From: Clostridia bacterium
Lineage (GTDB): Bacteria; Bacillota; Clostridia; Oscillospirales; Acutalibacteraceae
Length of the DNA stretch: 64,000 nt
Assembly (NCBI GenBank): GCA_017416765.1
Contig: JAFQBE010000019.1
Location: 62,001 to 126,000 of the forward strand
Direction of reading: 5' to 3'
Of this stretch, positions 44,135 to 53,189 are shown piece after piece. The position numbers and the translations under genes were made by a program. Under the pieces are notes generated by a model, which was not told the DNA's origin, searched no databases, and saw nothing but the letters and a program-made list of their open reading frames with translations. Position 1 is the stretch's first letter; each line of letters begins with the position of its first letter.

Positions 44135-46714
44135 TTATCCTTTCGCATCGTACCAGGTTTTGCCGGCACTTACATCGGCAAGCATTTTAACCTTGAGCGA
44201 TACAGCGTTTTCCATTTCTTCTTTAAGCAGGGTGCAAACCCTGTCTTTTTCGTTTTCGGGTGCTTCTATAATCAGTTCGTCATGCACCTGCATAATAAGC
44301 TTTGCCTTTAATTTTTCGGCTTTCAGGCGGTTGAATACACGCACCATGGCTATTTTGATTATGTCTGCCGCTGTGCCTTGAATAGGCATGTTTCGTGCAA
44401 CTCTTTCACCGAAGGCACGAAGCATACCGTTTGAATTGTTGAGCTCGGGCAGATATCTGCGGCGGTTGAAAAGTGTTTTTACATATCCGCATTCCTTTGC
44501 TTTTTCAACAACCGTTTTCATGTATTCGTCAACTGCCGAATAGTGGTGCAGGTAGCCCTTGATATATGCATCTGCTTCAGCGCGTGTTACACCGATATTC
44601 TGCGCAAGCGAAAACGCACCGATGCCGTAAACAATACCGAAGTTAACCGCCTTTGCACGGCTTCGCATGAGCGGGGTTACCATGTTGAGCGGCATATTGA
44701 AAACCTGCGAAGCGGTAATTGTGTGTATATCGTCGCCGCTGTTGAAAGCCTCAATCATGGTATGGTCGTCTGCTACATGGGCAAGCACACGCAGCTCAAT
44801 CTGCGAATAGTCGGCGTCAACAAGCACGCAGCCTTCTTTTGCTTTGAAGAATTTGCGCATTTCTCTGCCGAGTTCACTTCTGACAGGAATATTCTGTAAA
44901 TTAGGTTCGGTTGATGAAATTCTGCCTGTTCTTGTTTCTGTCTGGTTTAGCGTTGAATGTATTCTTCCGTCTGCGGCTATTGCCTTTATAAGCCCTTCGC
45001 AGTAGGTTGATTTCAGCTTTGCCCATGTGCGGTACTGTAAAATTTTTGCCACAACAGGGTAGTCGGGTGCGAGCTTTTCAAGCTGCTCTGCATTTGTGGA
45101 ATAGCCGCTCTTTGTCTTTTTCTTTGCGGGTAAACCGAGTTTTTCAAAAAGCGCCTCGCCAAGCTGCTTGGGGGAATTGAGGTTGAACTGATAGCCGACC
45201 TCTTCATAAATCTCATCTGTTATTTTTTCTATATCTTCTTCTAATTTTTTGCCAAACTCCGCAATGCCGTTTCTGTCAACCTCAAAGCCCGTAAGTTCCA
45301 TGCTTGCCAGCACCTGGGCAAGCGGAATTTCTGTTTCAAGCAGTAACTCAGTCTGTCCGTTTTCTTTCAGCTTTTCAAAAAGAATTTTTTCAAGCTCGGG
45401 CAGCAGCCATGCGTTGACAGCAGAGGAATCATCTTCTTCGGGTAAAGCCACACCGTATTCCATAGCAAGGCGTTTTACACCGTATTCGTTAGCTGACGGA
45501 TTCAATATATAACCTGCAAGCTGGGTATCAAAGCATACATTTTTAAGCTCAAGTCCCGAATCAATTGCAAAAGCGTAAGCCGCCTTAGAGTCGTCGGTAA
45601 TTTTTTCTATTGCTTCGTCTTCAAATATTTCTTCAACAAAGCTTATAAAGCAGAGGTTAAGCGCGGTGATGTGTTCAACAGCCTTGCCGTTTCGCACATA
45701 AATTCCGGTTACTTCATTATCCTGTATTTCAAGCGTGAAATAAGCTTTTTTGCTTTGTTTTATTGCTGAAACTAAAGCTGAAACATTGTCGCACTCAACG
45801 CAGGAATATTTTTCTTTAGGTGCTTCTGTTACAACAGCAGGTGCAGCCTTCGGATCAAGGTGCAGGCGGTCAATCATGCTGAACATTTCAAGCTCGGTAA
45901 GAATTTTAACACATTCAAATGCATTCGGCTCTTTGACGGTGTATGTGCCGTAATCCGTATCAATCGGTGCTTCGCGGCTGATTGTGCCTAAGGTGCGGCT
46001 TAAATATGCCATATCCTTGCCTTCAATCAGCTTTTTGCGTACAGATTCTTTTATTTCAATTGTTTCAATGTTTTCGTAAATATAATCAATGCTTTTAAAG
46101 TTTTTTATCAGTTCGCCTGCGGTCTTTTCGCCGACACCTGCAACGCCGGGTATGTTGTCAGAGCTGTCGCCCTGCAAAGCTTTTATCTCAATCATTTGCG
46201 GCGGTGTAACGCCGTAGGTTTCCATTATTTTTTCTTCGTCATATCTTATAGTTTGGGGCTTACCCATTTTGGTGGCTGTAAGCAGTACAATTACATTCTT
46301 TTCAACAAGCTGTAGGCTGTCGCGGTCACCCGTTGCAATAAAACATTCGTTATCCTTGCAGTTTGCCGCAAGTGTACCTAAAATATCGTCTGCCTCCCAG
46401 CCTTCACATTCAAGCAGGGTGTAACCGAGGGCTTTTAAAAGCTCTTTTAGTGTCGGCATCTGCTGTGCAAGTTCGGGCGGCATGCCTTTGCGCTGTGCCT
46501 TGTAGCCGTCGTACATTTTGTGGCGGAAGGTTGGCGCTTTAACATCAAAGGCTATAGCAACTCCATCGGGTTTTACTTCGTCAGTAAGGCGTAGAAGTAT
46601 AGCCATAAAGCCGTATATTCCGTTTGTAAATTTGCCGTCTTTTGTAGTCAGCAGCTTTATTCCGTAAAAGGCACGGTTTAATATGCTGTTGCCGTCAATA
46701 ACCATAAGTTTCAT
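44135..46714 (-). CDS. polA: DNA polymerase I
   Basis: 859 residues. The N-terminal 5'-3' exonuclease domain (IDGNSILNRAFYG, GDSSDNIPGVAGVGEKTA) is followed by a degenerate 3'-5' exonuclease-like domain: the first metal motif reads YFTLEIQ, so the usual D-x-E is lost. The polymerase domain has motif A VDADYSQIELRVLAH, motif B RSRAKAVNFGIVYG and motif C MQVHDELIIE. It therefore probably lacks proofreading, as in Bacillus-type PolA. First gene of the polA-tsaD operon. Confidence 0.97.
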   Translation of the reverse strand: MKLMVIDGNSILNRAFYGIKLLTTKDGKFTNGIYGFMAILLRLTDEVKPDGVAIAFDVKAPTFRHKMYDGYKAQRKGMPPELAQQMPTLKELLKALGYTLLECEGWEADDILGTLAANCKDNECFIATGDRDSLQLVEKNVIVLLTATKMGKPQTIRYDEEKIMETYGVTPPQMIEIKALQGDSSDNIPGVAGVGEKTAGELIKNFKSIDYIYENIETIEIKESVRKKLIEGKDMAYLSRTLGTISREAPIDTDYGTYTVKEPNAFECVKILTELEMFSMIDRLHLDPKAAPAVVTEAPKEKYSCVECDNVSALVSAIKQSKKAYFTLEIQDNEVTGIYVRNGKAVEHITALNLCFISFVEEIFEDEAIEKITDDSKAAYAFAIDSGLELKNVCFDTQLAGYILNPSANEYGVKRLAMEYGVALPEEDDSSAVNAWLLPELEKILFEKLKENGQTELLLETEIPLAQVLASMELTGFEVDRNGIAEFGKKLEEDIEKITDEIYEEVGYQFNLNSPKQLGEALFEKLGLPAKKKTKSGYSTNAEQLEKLAPDYPVVAKILQYRTWAKLKSTYCEGLIKAIAADGRIHSTLNQTETRTGRISSTEPNLQNIPVRSELGREMRKFFKAKEGCVLVDADYSQIELRVLAHVADDHTMIEAFNSGDDIHTITASQVFNMPLNMVTPLMRSRAKAVNFGIVYGIGAFSLAQNIGVTRAEADAYIKGYLHHYSAVDEYMKTVVEKAKECGYVKTLFNRRRYLPELNNSNGMLRAFGERVARNMPIQGTAADIIKIAMVRVFNRLKAEKLKAKLIMQVHDELIIEAPENEKDRVCTLLKEEMENAVSLKVKMLADVSAGKTWYDAKG

Positions 46715-46794
46715 GGCTTTTGTTCCTCCGTTTGACTGAAAGATTCAAATGTGATAATATATAAAAGTTCAAAAATTATTTTCAAGGTGATATT

Positions 46795-47760
46795 TTGTTA
46801 ATTGGTAGAATTTATTGGAAGGGCAGTGCCGCGCTTGCACCTATGGCGGGTGTTGCGGACAGAGCCTTCCGTGAAATATGCTGTGAATTCGGCGCGGGCT
46901 ACACCGTAACTGAAATGGTCAGCGCAAAGGGGCTTTGCATGTGCGACCGTAAGTCGAGAGAGCTTTTAAAAATAAGCGATGTTGAGCGGCCTTGTGCAGC
47001 TCAGCTTTTCGGCGATGACCCCGAATTTATGGCAAAGGCGGCGGTAAAAGCACTTGAATTTAAGCCCGATGCCATTGATATAAATATGGGCTGCCCTGCT
47101 CCTAAAATTGCGGGCAACGGCGGCGGAAGTGCGCTGATGAAACAGCCTGAACTTGCTGAAAAAATAGTAAAAGCGGTTGTTGATGCGGTTGATTTACCCG
47201 TGACGGTAAAAATGCGTATCGGTTGGGATGCGGAAAATATAAACTGTGTTGATTTAGCCAAACGCTGTGAAAACGCAGGTGCAACTGCATTAACCGTACA
47301 CGGCAGAACAAAGGTGCAGATGTATGCACCGCCCGTTTATCCCGAGCATATTAAAGCGGTTGCCGACGCTGTAAAAATTGATGTTATCGCAAACGGCGAT
47401 GTTACTGACGGTTTGTCAGCACATAAGCTGATGCAGGAAACAGGCTGTAAAGCCGTTATGGTCGGCAGAGGTGCACTCGGCAGACCGTGGGCTTTTGAGC
47501 AGATTAACGCTTACATTGAACGAGGTGAAATTATACCCGAACCTCCCATAGAAAAGCGTATGGAAGTGATGCTAAAGCACATTAAACTGCTTTGCGAATA
47601 TAAGGGAGAAAAGGTCGGTATGCTTGAAGCGAGAAAACACGCAGCATGGTATATGAAGGGTATACGCGGTGCAGCAGCATTGCGCCGGGAAATCTGCGAA
47701 TTAACCGTAATCGACGATATAAAACGAATAGCTGAAAAGGTAATCACAACGGCTGAATAA
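46795..47760 (+). CDS. dusB: tRNA dihydrouridine synthase
   Basis: 321 residues from a TTG start; AAGGTGAT lies 4 bases before it. FMN-barrel start LAPMAGVADRAFREIC, INMGCPAPKIAGNGGGSALM with the catalytic Cys, and LTVHGRTKVQMYA and GNGD... segments match the DusB family. It reduces uridines in tRNA with NADPH. Divergent from polA. Its last codons form the left arm of a terminator hairpin. Confidence 0.95.
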   Translation: MLIGRIYWKGSAALAPMAGVADRAFREICCEFGAGYTVTEMVSAKGLCMCDRKSRELLKISDVERPCAAQLFGDDPEFMAKAAVKALEFKPDAIDINMGCPAPKIAGNGGGSALMKQPELAEKIVKAVVDAVDLPVTVKMRIGWDAENINCVDLAKRCENAGATALTVHGRTKVQMYAPPVYPEHIKAVADAVKIDVIANGDVTDGLSAHKLMQETGCKAVMVGRGALGRPWAFEQINAYIERGEIIPEPPIEKRMEVMLKHIKLLCEYKGEKVGMLEARKHAAWYMKGIRGAAALRREICELTVIDDIKRIAEKVITTAE

Positions 47761-47776
47761 TCAGCCGTTGTTTTTT
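47746..47776. terminator. Bidirectional terminator containing both stop codons
   Basis: ACAACGGCTGA-ATAA-TCAGCCGTTGT, perfect 11 bp, then TTTTT. The loop holds the TAA of dusB, and the first three bases of the right arm are the stop codon of the convergent PPOX gene. Confidence 0.88.
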
Positions 47777-48198
47777 ATTGCATTAAAATCAATTTCAAAC
47801 TTTTCACCTTTATGATACAACACACCGTTTGTCAAATGAATACAAAGTATGCAAGTGTTCGGGTCGGATTCGTTCGTGTGTCCGTTATAATACCATTCTG
47901 CAAAAACTTTTCGTAGTTTGCTCATTAGAATTTCGTTTTTGGGGTCGCGTACATATCCGAGGTTTTCGGCAATACCTTGTGCGGTAAACCATTGGTCCGA
48001 GCAAATCGAAACAACAGGATTTTTGCTGATTTGTTTCATCTTTGCGGTTGAATTATGTGTAACCGTATAAAAACAACCGCTTTCGTAATAGCTGTTTACA
48101 ATGCGTACAGTCGGTGTGTTGTCACAGCAGGTAGCTAGTGCAATTAAAGTATCTTTTCCAAATTTTTCATCAAGCAGTTGTAAATCTTTGTTACACAT
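47761..48198 (-). CDS. Pyridoxamine 5'-phosphate oxidase-like protein
   Basis: 145 residues from the ATG of MCNKDLQLLDEKFG, preceded by GAGGAAG. Split-barrel flavin-binding fold: TLIALATCCDNTPTVRIVN, STAKMKQISKNPVVSIC and WFTAQGIAENLG fit the general PPOX family. An in-frame extension upstream to 48249 would be read out of the mobile repeat and is rejected. Cofactor and substrate unknown (FMN, F420 or heme). Confidence 0.85.
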   Translation of the reverse strand: MCNKDLQLLDEKFGKDTLIALATCCDNTPTVRIVNSYYESGCFYTVTHNSTAKMKQISKNPVVSICSDQWFTAQGIAENLGYVRDPKNEILMSKLRKVFAEWYYNGHTNESDPNTCILCIHLTNGVLYHKGEKFEIDFNAIKNNG

Positions 48199-48219
48199 AA
48201 TCTTCCTCGTTATTTCTAA

Positions 48220-48351
48220 CAATCCTCCGTCATTGCTGCGCAATGCCACCTCCTTTGAAAAGGAGGTTAAGCACTAAGTAACAGCGATGTATATTGTTTT
48301 GTCAATAGGCTCCTTTTGAAAGGAGCTGTCACCGCAGGTGACTGAGGATTG
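48220..48351. mobile_element. MITE-like element, copy 2 (132 bp)
   Basis: Inverted ends CAATCCTCCGTCA and TGACTGAGGATTG (12 of 13). Four hairpins: CATTGC-TGC-GCAATG, CCTCCTTT-GA-AAAGGAGG, GCTCCTTT-TG-AAAGGAGC, TCACC-GCA-GGTGA. It has the same plan as 12634-12774. It lies 4 bp after the lgt stop codon and 21 bp before the PPOX start, and could act as the terminator of lgt. Confidence 0.7.
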
Positions 48352-48355
48352 TTTT

Positions 48356-49381
48356 TTAAAGATTTTTCTCCGATGTATCTTCTGCTTTCAGCATTTTTTC
48401 TTCCCTTTTCTGTGCAAGTGTTTTAAGGTCTGCGTTTGATGCTTTGCCTTTTTTGTTTTTCTTTTCTTTCTTGGGTTCTTCGGGGAAGAAATCTACACCC
48501 TCAATAGGTTTTGGGTTTTTCTTGTATTTTAAAGTAAGAGTAATAAGCATTACAAGGAATATTGCCGCAACGACAATTGAAAGCACCTGTGAAACACGAA
48601 GTGAGGTTGAACCGATGTACAGGCTGTCCGTACGGAAGCCTTCAATAATTGCTCTTCCTGTGCCGTAGAGCAAACCGTATGTGAGGAAAAGCTGACCGCT
48701 GAAGCGGCGGCACTTTTTGTAAATAAAAAGAAGAACAAGGAACGAGCCGAGGCACCACAGCGATTCGTAAAGGAAGGTCGGGTGAACAGGGGAGTACGGG
48801 TCAACCGTAACACCGAGTTCGGCAAGCTCATCTTTGTGGTCAACAAGGTAAATGGTTGTCTTTTCGCTTATCATACCCCAGGGCATATCGGTGTTTGAAC
48901 CGAAGGCTTCCTGGTTTGCAAAGTTGCCCCATCTGCCAATACCCTGACCTATGAGCAGGCTCATACCTGCGCAGTCAAGCAGGTTATAGAAATTGAGCTT
49001 GTTGAATTTGCAGGTTATATATGCGGCGAGCAATGCGCCTATAATGCCGCCGTAGATTGCAAGACCGCCGTTCCAAATTTTGAATATTTCATCAAGGTGG
49101 TCTGCGTAGTATTCCCAGCGGAAAATAACATAGTAAAGTCTTGCGCCGAATATGCCGCCGAAGGTGCCTGCAATAAGAATGTCAATCATCTTATCAAGGT
49201 TCATCTTCCACTTGTAAGCCATTCTTCCGCCCCAGAGTACTGCAAGCAAAAAGCCGAAGGCTATAATTGCGCCGTACCAGCGTATTGTAATATCCGTACC
49301 GAACAGGTTGAACTGCGCCAGAACGGAATCTACTTCAAATCCTTTTTCTAAAAAGGAAAAATATACAGTTGTTGAATCCAT
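48356..49381 (-). CDS. lgt: Prolipoprotein diacylglyceryl transferase
   Basis: 341 residues, seven predicted membrane helices. IRWYGAIIAFGFLLAV, FGGIFGARLYYVIF, the signature GQGIGRWGNFANQEAFG and the C-terminal GLLYGTGRAIIEGFRTD are the conserved Lgt blocks. The protein carries a Lys/Glu-rich tail of about 50 residues (PKKEKKNKKGKASNADL) that goes beyond the catalytic unit. It lipidates lipoproteins such as the one at 30590. Third in ymfF-ymfH-lgt. Confidence 0.97.
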   Translation of the reverse strand: MDSTTVYFSFLEKGFEVDSVLAQFNLFGTDITIRWYGAIIAFGFLLAVLWGGRMAYKWKMNLDKMIDILIAGTFGGIFGARLYYVIFRWEYYADHLDEIFKIWNGGLAIYGGIIGALLAAYITCKFNKLNFYNLLDCAGMSLLIGQGIGRWGNFANQEAFGSNTDMPWGMISEKTTIYLVDHKDELAELGVTVDPYSPVHPTFLYESLWCLGSFLVLLFIYKKCRRFSGQLFLTYGLLYGTGRAIIEGFRTDSLYIGSTSLRVSQVLSIVVAAIFLVMLITLTLKYKKNPKPIEGVDFFPEEPKKEKKNKKGKASNADLKTLAQKREEKMLKAEDTSEKNL

Positions 49382-49405
49382 TTGTTTTTACTTCCTTTGC
49401 TTTTA

Positions 49406-50689
49406 TTATTCAATCGGCTTTATGATTGAAAGTGCCGAATAATCCTCACGCATTGTGTTTTTGAGAATATTCTCAACATCTATAACTGTAAGCTCACGGA
49501 AAACGTCAATATCATCAAATACACCGATTTTGTCAAAATGTGCGCCGACCAGGTCATTTGCAATTTCGTCAATATCGTTGAAGCTCATAACCGTTCTGCC
49601 GTAAAGCTTTCTGCGTGTGCGCTCAAAATCGTCAGCGTTTATACCGTTTTCACGCATCTGCTTTATAGCGGCTTTAATCTGCCTTGCAGCTTCTTCGGGG
49701 TTCTTGCTTTCGCCGCTGAATATGGTTGCGCTGTAGCCGAAGCCTGCAAACTGCTCAAAGCCGAAGCTTGTGTTGATTAAGCCTTGCTCAAGCAGACTGT
49801 TGTAAAGCTCGGAAGTTGTGCCTGCAAGCAGCTCGAGCAACACATCGGTTGCAATTTTATCTTTAAGCGTTTTCTTTGGCAGACCGTAGCATTCTTTAAA
49901 ACCGAGCGAGAATATCGGTGCAGCAACAGAGAGCTTTTCTTCAATATAGTTCTGAACTGTTTCTTCAGGCTCTTCATGCGGCTTACGCTCAAACTTGAAT
50001 TCTTCGCTGGGCTTGAGAAGTTCGTCGCAGATTTTAACGATTTCGTCAACATCAACATTACCTGCAACTGCAAGCACCATGTTGTTGAGGTTATAGAAAT
50101 TGTTGTAGCAGTCATAAAGTGTTTGTGCTGTGATTTCGGATATTGATTCTACCGTGCCTGCAATGTCAATTCTTACAGGGTGGCTGTGGTAAAGCGCGCG
50201 CAGAAGATTGAACAGCACCTCCCAATCGGCAACATCCTTGTACATTGTAATTTCCTGACCGATGATGCCTTGCTCCTTTGCAACGGTTTGTTCGGTGAAA
50301 TAAGGTGACTGAACAAAGTCAAGCAGAATACGAAGAGAAGCGTTAAAATCGCCCGTGCAAGAGAAAAGGTAGCAGGTGGTGTCAAAAGAAGTGTAAGCGT
50401 TTGCGTTTGCACCCGTTTCTGCATAGCGTGCAAATGCGTCAAGGTCCTCGCTTTCAAACAGCTTGTGCTCAAGGAAGTGTGCCGTGCCTTCGGGAATATC
50501 GGCAACCGTACCGTCCTTGGTTAAAATTTTTGTGTCAATTGAGCCGTAGTTTGTGCCGAAAACAGCATATGCGCCGGAATAACCTTCTTTCGGCATAACA
50601 TAAATGTTAAGACCTGTTGGGTGAACAATGTGGTAGCATTTTTCATCAAGCAGTTCATTTGTAATTACATTCATTTTAATATCAGCCAT
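49406..50689 (-). CDS. M16-family metallopeptidase (YmfH-like)
   Basis: 427 residues. The inverted zinc motif HFLEH is at residues 71-75, with a downstream Glu in the expected helix. FGTNYGSID and ASFDTTCYLFSC are typical of the clostridial/bacillary YmfH group. It is the catalytic half of a pair; the partner lies 15 bp upstream. Processing of peptides (for example PqqL/AlbF-like roles) is known for M16 pairs, but the substrate here is unknown. Confidence 0.92.
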   Translation of the reverse strand: MADIKMNVITNELLDEKCYHIVHPTGLNIYVMPKEGYSGAYAVFGTNYGSIDTKILTKDGTVADIPEGTAHFLEHKLFESEDLDAFARYAETGANANAYTSFDTTCYLFSCTGDFNASLRILLDFVQSPYFTEQTVAKEQGIIGQEITMYKDVADWEVLFNLLRALYHSHPVRIDIAGTVESISEITAQTLYDCYNNFYNLNNMVLAVAGNVDVDEIVKICDELLKPSEEFKFERKPHEEPEETVQNYIEEKLSVAAPIFSLGFKECYGLPKKTLKDKIATDVLLELLAGTTSELYNSLLEQGLINTSFGFEQFAGFGYSATIFSGESKNPEEAARQIKAAIKQMRENGINADDFERTRRKLYGRTVMSFNDIDEIANDLVGAHFDKIGVFDDIDVFRELTVIDVENILKNTMREDYSALSIIKPIE

Positions 50690-50704
50690 TTTGTTCTCCC
50701 TACC

Positions 50705-51994
50705 TTATTCTTCTTCGTCTGCAGCAGCTGTGCCTGCAAGCATATAAACGGTATCAAGTGTTACATTCTGTGCAGCAGCAATAACCTGCTCTCGTGTAAC
50801 CTTGCTTATCTGCTCGGCATAGCTTTCAGGGGTTATTACATCTCTGTCAAGCATCTGTCCCGAATACCAGCGGTCAATTCCTTCAGGTGTATCGTTTACG
50901 AGTGAAAGGTTGGTAAGTGCCTTGATTGATGATTCAAGGTCCTTATCGCTGAAATTGCCCTGCTTCATATCCTCAAATTCTTTGAGGATAGCGTCGGTAG
51001 CCTTCTGTTCGTTTTCGTTTTCGATACCGCTTTGTATCATAATCAGACCCTTGCTGCGGTTGAAGCCTGCGGAGCAGTAATAGCAAAGGCTCATTTTTTC
51101 GCGGACATTGTTGAACAGCTTTGAGTAAACACCGCCGCCGAAAATATCGCACATAACTTTTATTGCAAGGTAATTGTCTTCATCGTCAACCATGCCTGCG
51201 CGCATACCCATTACGAGCTTGCCCTGCTTTACGGGCAGTTCTTCGCGGATTTTTCTTATTTCATTTGCTGCGGTAATAAATTCTGTGTGAAGCGGTGCAA
51301 GCTTAGAGCGGTCAACCGTGCTGAATTTTTCCGTGAATTTCTTTTCAATCGGGGCTGCGTTCATACTTCCGGTGACACCTATATAAACTGTTGCTGTTTC
51401 AAGCATATTTTTCCATGCTTTTGTAACGGCTTCACAGTCAATTTTCTTTATATCCTCAATTTCGCCTGTACGGCTGAGTGCGTAAACCTCATTTTCGCAC
51501 ATAATCTGTGTGCAGCGCTTGAGTGCATAGTAACGCTTATCGTTAAGCTCGCTTTCAATCTGCTCAATCATAAGGCGCTTTTCACGCTCAACATCTTCTT
51601 CTGTAAATCTGCCGTCAACAAAGTTGGGGTCGAATATAAGGTCAAGCAGCAGGTCTGCCGCCGCTTCGGAAATCTTTTCGTCGGAAAGTGAAAATCTGTC
51701 CTCAAGTGCTGTTACGCGAAGGGTCAGAATCTGGCTTTCGCCGTCCTTTGCAACACCTGCGGAAACCATTGCACCGTAGAGCGAAGCCAGGTGCTTGTTC
51801 ATTTCCGTAAGGGTGGGGTGTTTTTTGCAGGTGCGCTTCATAAGCCCCGGCAACAGAGCATTTACAGCGGCGTTTTCATTGAGCGGAAGGGCAAAGCTTG
51901 CCGTAATGATAGCGGGCTTGAAGTTGGATTTGGTATCAACGCTGCAAAAACGCAGGCCGTTTACAGGCGTGGTAAGATTAAACGAATAATTCAT
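50705..51994 (-). CDS. M16-family partner subunit (YmfF-like, no zinc motif)
   Basis: 429 residues with the M16 fold (FALPLNENAAVNALLPGLM, VERKRLMIEQIESE-like region, GSMNAAPIEKKF, MCDIFGGGVYSKLFNNVREK). The HxxEH motif is missing at the expected place, so it is the non-catalytic half that forms a heterodimer with YmfH. First gene of ymfF-ymfH-lgt. Confidence 0.9.
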   Translation of the reverse strand: MNYSFNLTTPVNGLRFCSVDTKSNFKPAIITASFALPLNENAAVNALLPGLMKRTCKKHPTLTEMNKHLASLYGAMVSAGVAKDGESQILTLRVTALEDRFSLSDEKISEAAADLLLDLIFDPNFVDGRFTEEDVEREKRLMIEQIESELNDKRYYALKRCTQIMCENEVYALSRTGEIEDIKKIDCEAVTKAWKNMLETATVYIGVTGSMNAAPIEKKFTEKFSTVDRSKLAPLHTEFITAANEIRKIREELPVKQGKLVMGMRAGMVDDEDNYLAIKVMCDIFGGGVYSKLFNNVREKMSLCYYCSAGFNRSKGLIMIQSGIENENEQKATDAILKEFEDMKQGNFSDKDLESSIKALTNLSLVNDTPEGIDRWYSGQMLDRDVITPESYAEQISKVTREQVIAAAQNVTLDTVYMLAGTAAADEEE

Positions 51995-52134
51995 TATTTC
52001 GCACTTATCCTTTCGGTCTGGATTTTAAAAACAATAGCCTATTTTAATTTAATTACAGTTATTATAACACATATTTTAATAAAAAAAATATATTATTATA
52101 AAAATTTTATTAATTTAAATTTTCTGCGATTATA

Positions 52135-52163
52135 TTGTAAAAAAAAGATATTCATAGTATACT
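52135..52163 (+). promoter_or_regulatory. yhaM promoter
   Basis: TTGTAA, 17 bp, TATACT, 36 bp before the start codon. Confidence 0.7.
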
Positions 52164-52182
52164 TATACCGTATATAAATTTA

Positions 52183-52202
52183 AAGGAGATTTAATGCTTT
52201 GA
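52183..52202 (+). promoter_or_regulatory. Start region of yhaM with a two-codon ORF
   Basis: AAGGAG is followed 5 bases later by ATG-CTT-TGA and 10 bases later by the TTG of yhaM. The TGA stop overlaps the TTG. Ribosomes may start at the ATG, stop at once and restart at TTG. Confidence 0.45.
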
Positions 52203-53173
52203 ATTTCAGTTACCATGAAAAATCCGGCACGCATACGGGCTTTTGCCTTGTAAAATCGTGCGAGAAAAAAATAAATAAAAACGGCGGTGCATATCTTGAT
52301 ATGGTCCTTAGCGACCGCAGCGGTGAAATAAACGCAAAGCTGTGGAATTTTGATGAAAACATTCACGGCTTTTTTCAGCCGAATACGCTTGTAAAGGTAC
52401 AGGGTACAATAAACAAGTTTAATGATGTGGACCAGTTCCGTGTGGACAGAATCCGCCCCGTGGTTGAAAGTGACGGTGTTAAGATTGAAGATTATGTTTC
52501 ATCTGCCGTATATTCAGGTGAGGTAATGTTTGACGAGCTTATCCGAATTGCCGACAGCTTTACTGATAAGGAAATTGCCCTGCTTGTCAAAACAATACTT
52601 AACGAAAATAAAGAAAAGCTGCTTTACTATCCCGCAGCTTTCAAGCTTCACCACGCAATGCGCAGCGGCCTTTTACAGCACACTCTTTCAATTGTCCGCC
52701 TTGCACAGAGTATTTGCAGTATATATCCCTTTGTCGATTCGGATTTGCTGCTTGGCGGTGCGATGCTGCACGATATTGCAAAGCTTGAAGAAATCGTTTC
52801 AAACGAAACCGGTATAGCATCGGGCTACAGCGTTGAAGGTACTCTTTTAGGTCATCTTGTCAAGGGTGCAATGCTTGTTGATAAAAAAGCCGAAGAACTC
52901 GGAATTAACCATGAAAAGGCGGTTCTCCTTGAGCATATGCTCATTTCACACCATGGGGACCCCGAATTTGGTGCGGCCGTTCGTCCGTTGTTTATTGAGG
53001 CGGATATACTTTCAGCACTTGACAGGCTTGATGCACGCATTGTGGAAATCAACGGTGCGGTAAACGGTATTGAACAGGGCACATTTTCTGCCCGTCAGTG
53101 GGCGCTTGATAACCGCTCATTCTATAATCACGGCAGGGCAGATGTAACAAAAGAAACAGATTTAGGTCTTTGA
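52199..53173 (+). CDS. yhaM: HD-domain 3'-5' exoribonuclease YhaM family
   Basis: 324 residues from a TTG start. An N-terminal OB fold (about 15-95: AYLDMVLSDRSGEINAKLWN) precedes an HD phosphohydrolase domain with HHAMRSGLLQHTLS, MLHDIAKLEE and LLEHMLISHHG as metal ligands. This is the architecture of YhaM/CBF1 exoribonucleases in Firmicutes. It is followed 16 bp later by prmA. Confidence 0.93.
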   Translation: MNFSYHEKSGTHTGFCLVKSCEKKINKNGGAYLDMVLSDRSGEINAKLWNFDENIHGFFQPNTLVKVQGTINKFNDVDQFRVDRIRPVVESDGVKIEDYVSSAVYSGEVMFDELIRIADSFTDKEIALLVKTILNENKEKLLYYPAAFKLHHAMRSGLLQHTLSIVRLAQSICSIYPFVDSDLLLGGAMLHDIAKLEEIVSNETGIASGYSVEGTLLGHLVKGAMLVDKKAEELGINHEKAVLLEHMLISHHGDPEFGAAVRPLFIEADILSALDRLDARIVEINGAVNGIEQGTFSARQWALDNRSFYNHGRADVTKETDLGL

Positions 53174-53189
53174 TAAAGGAAGTGTAAAA

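Noticed and set aside
48199-48249. N-terminal extension of the PPOX protein
   Set aside because: The 17 extra codons are read partly from the inserted repeat, and a GAGGAAG site lies before the internal ATG.
12634-48351. Target-site duplications of the MITE-like elements
   Set aside because: Flanks of neither copy show a convincing short direct repeat, so the insertion mechanism cannot be stated.
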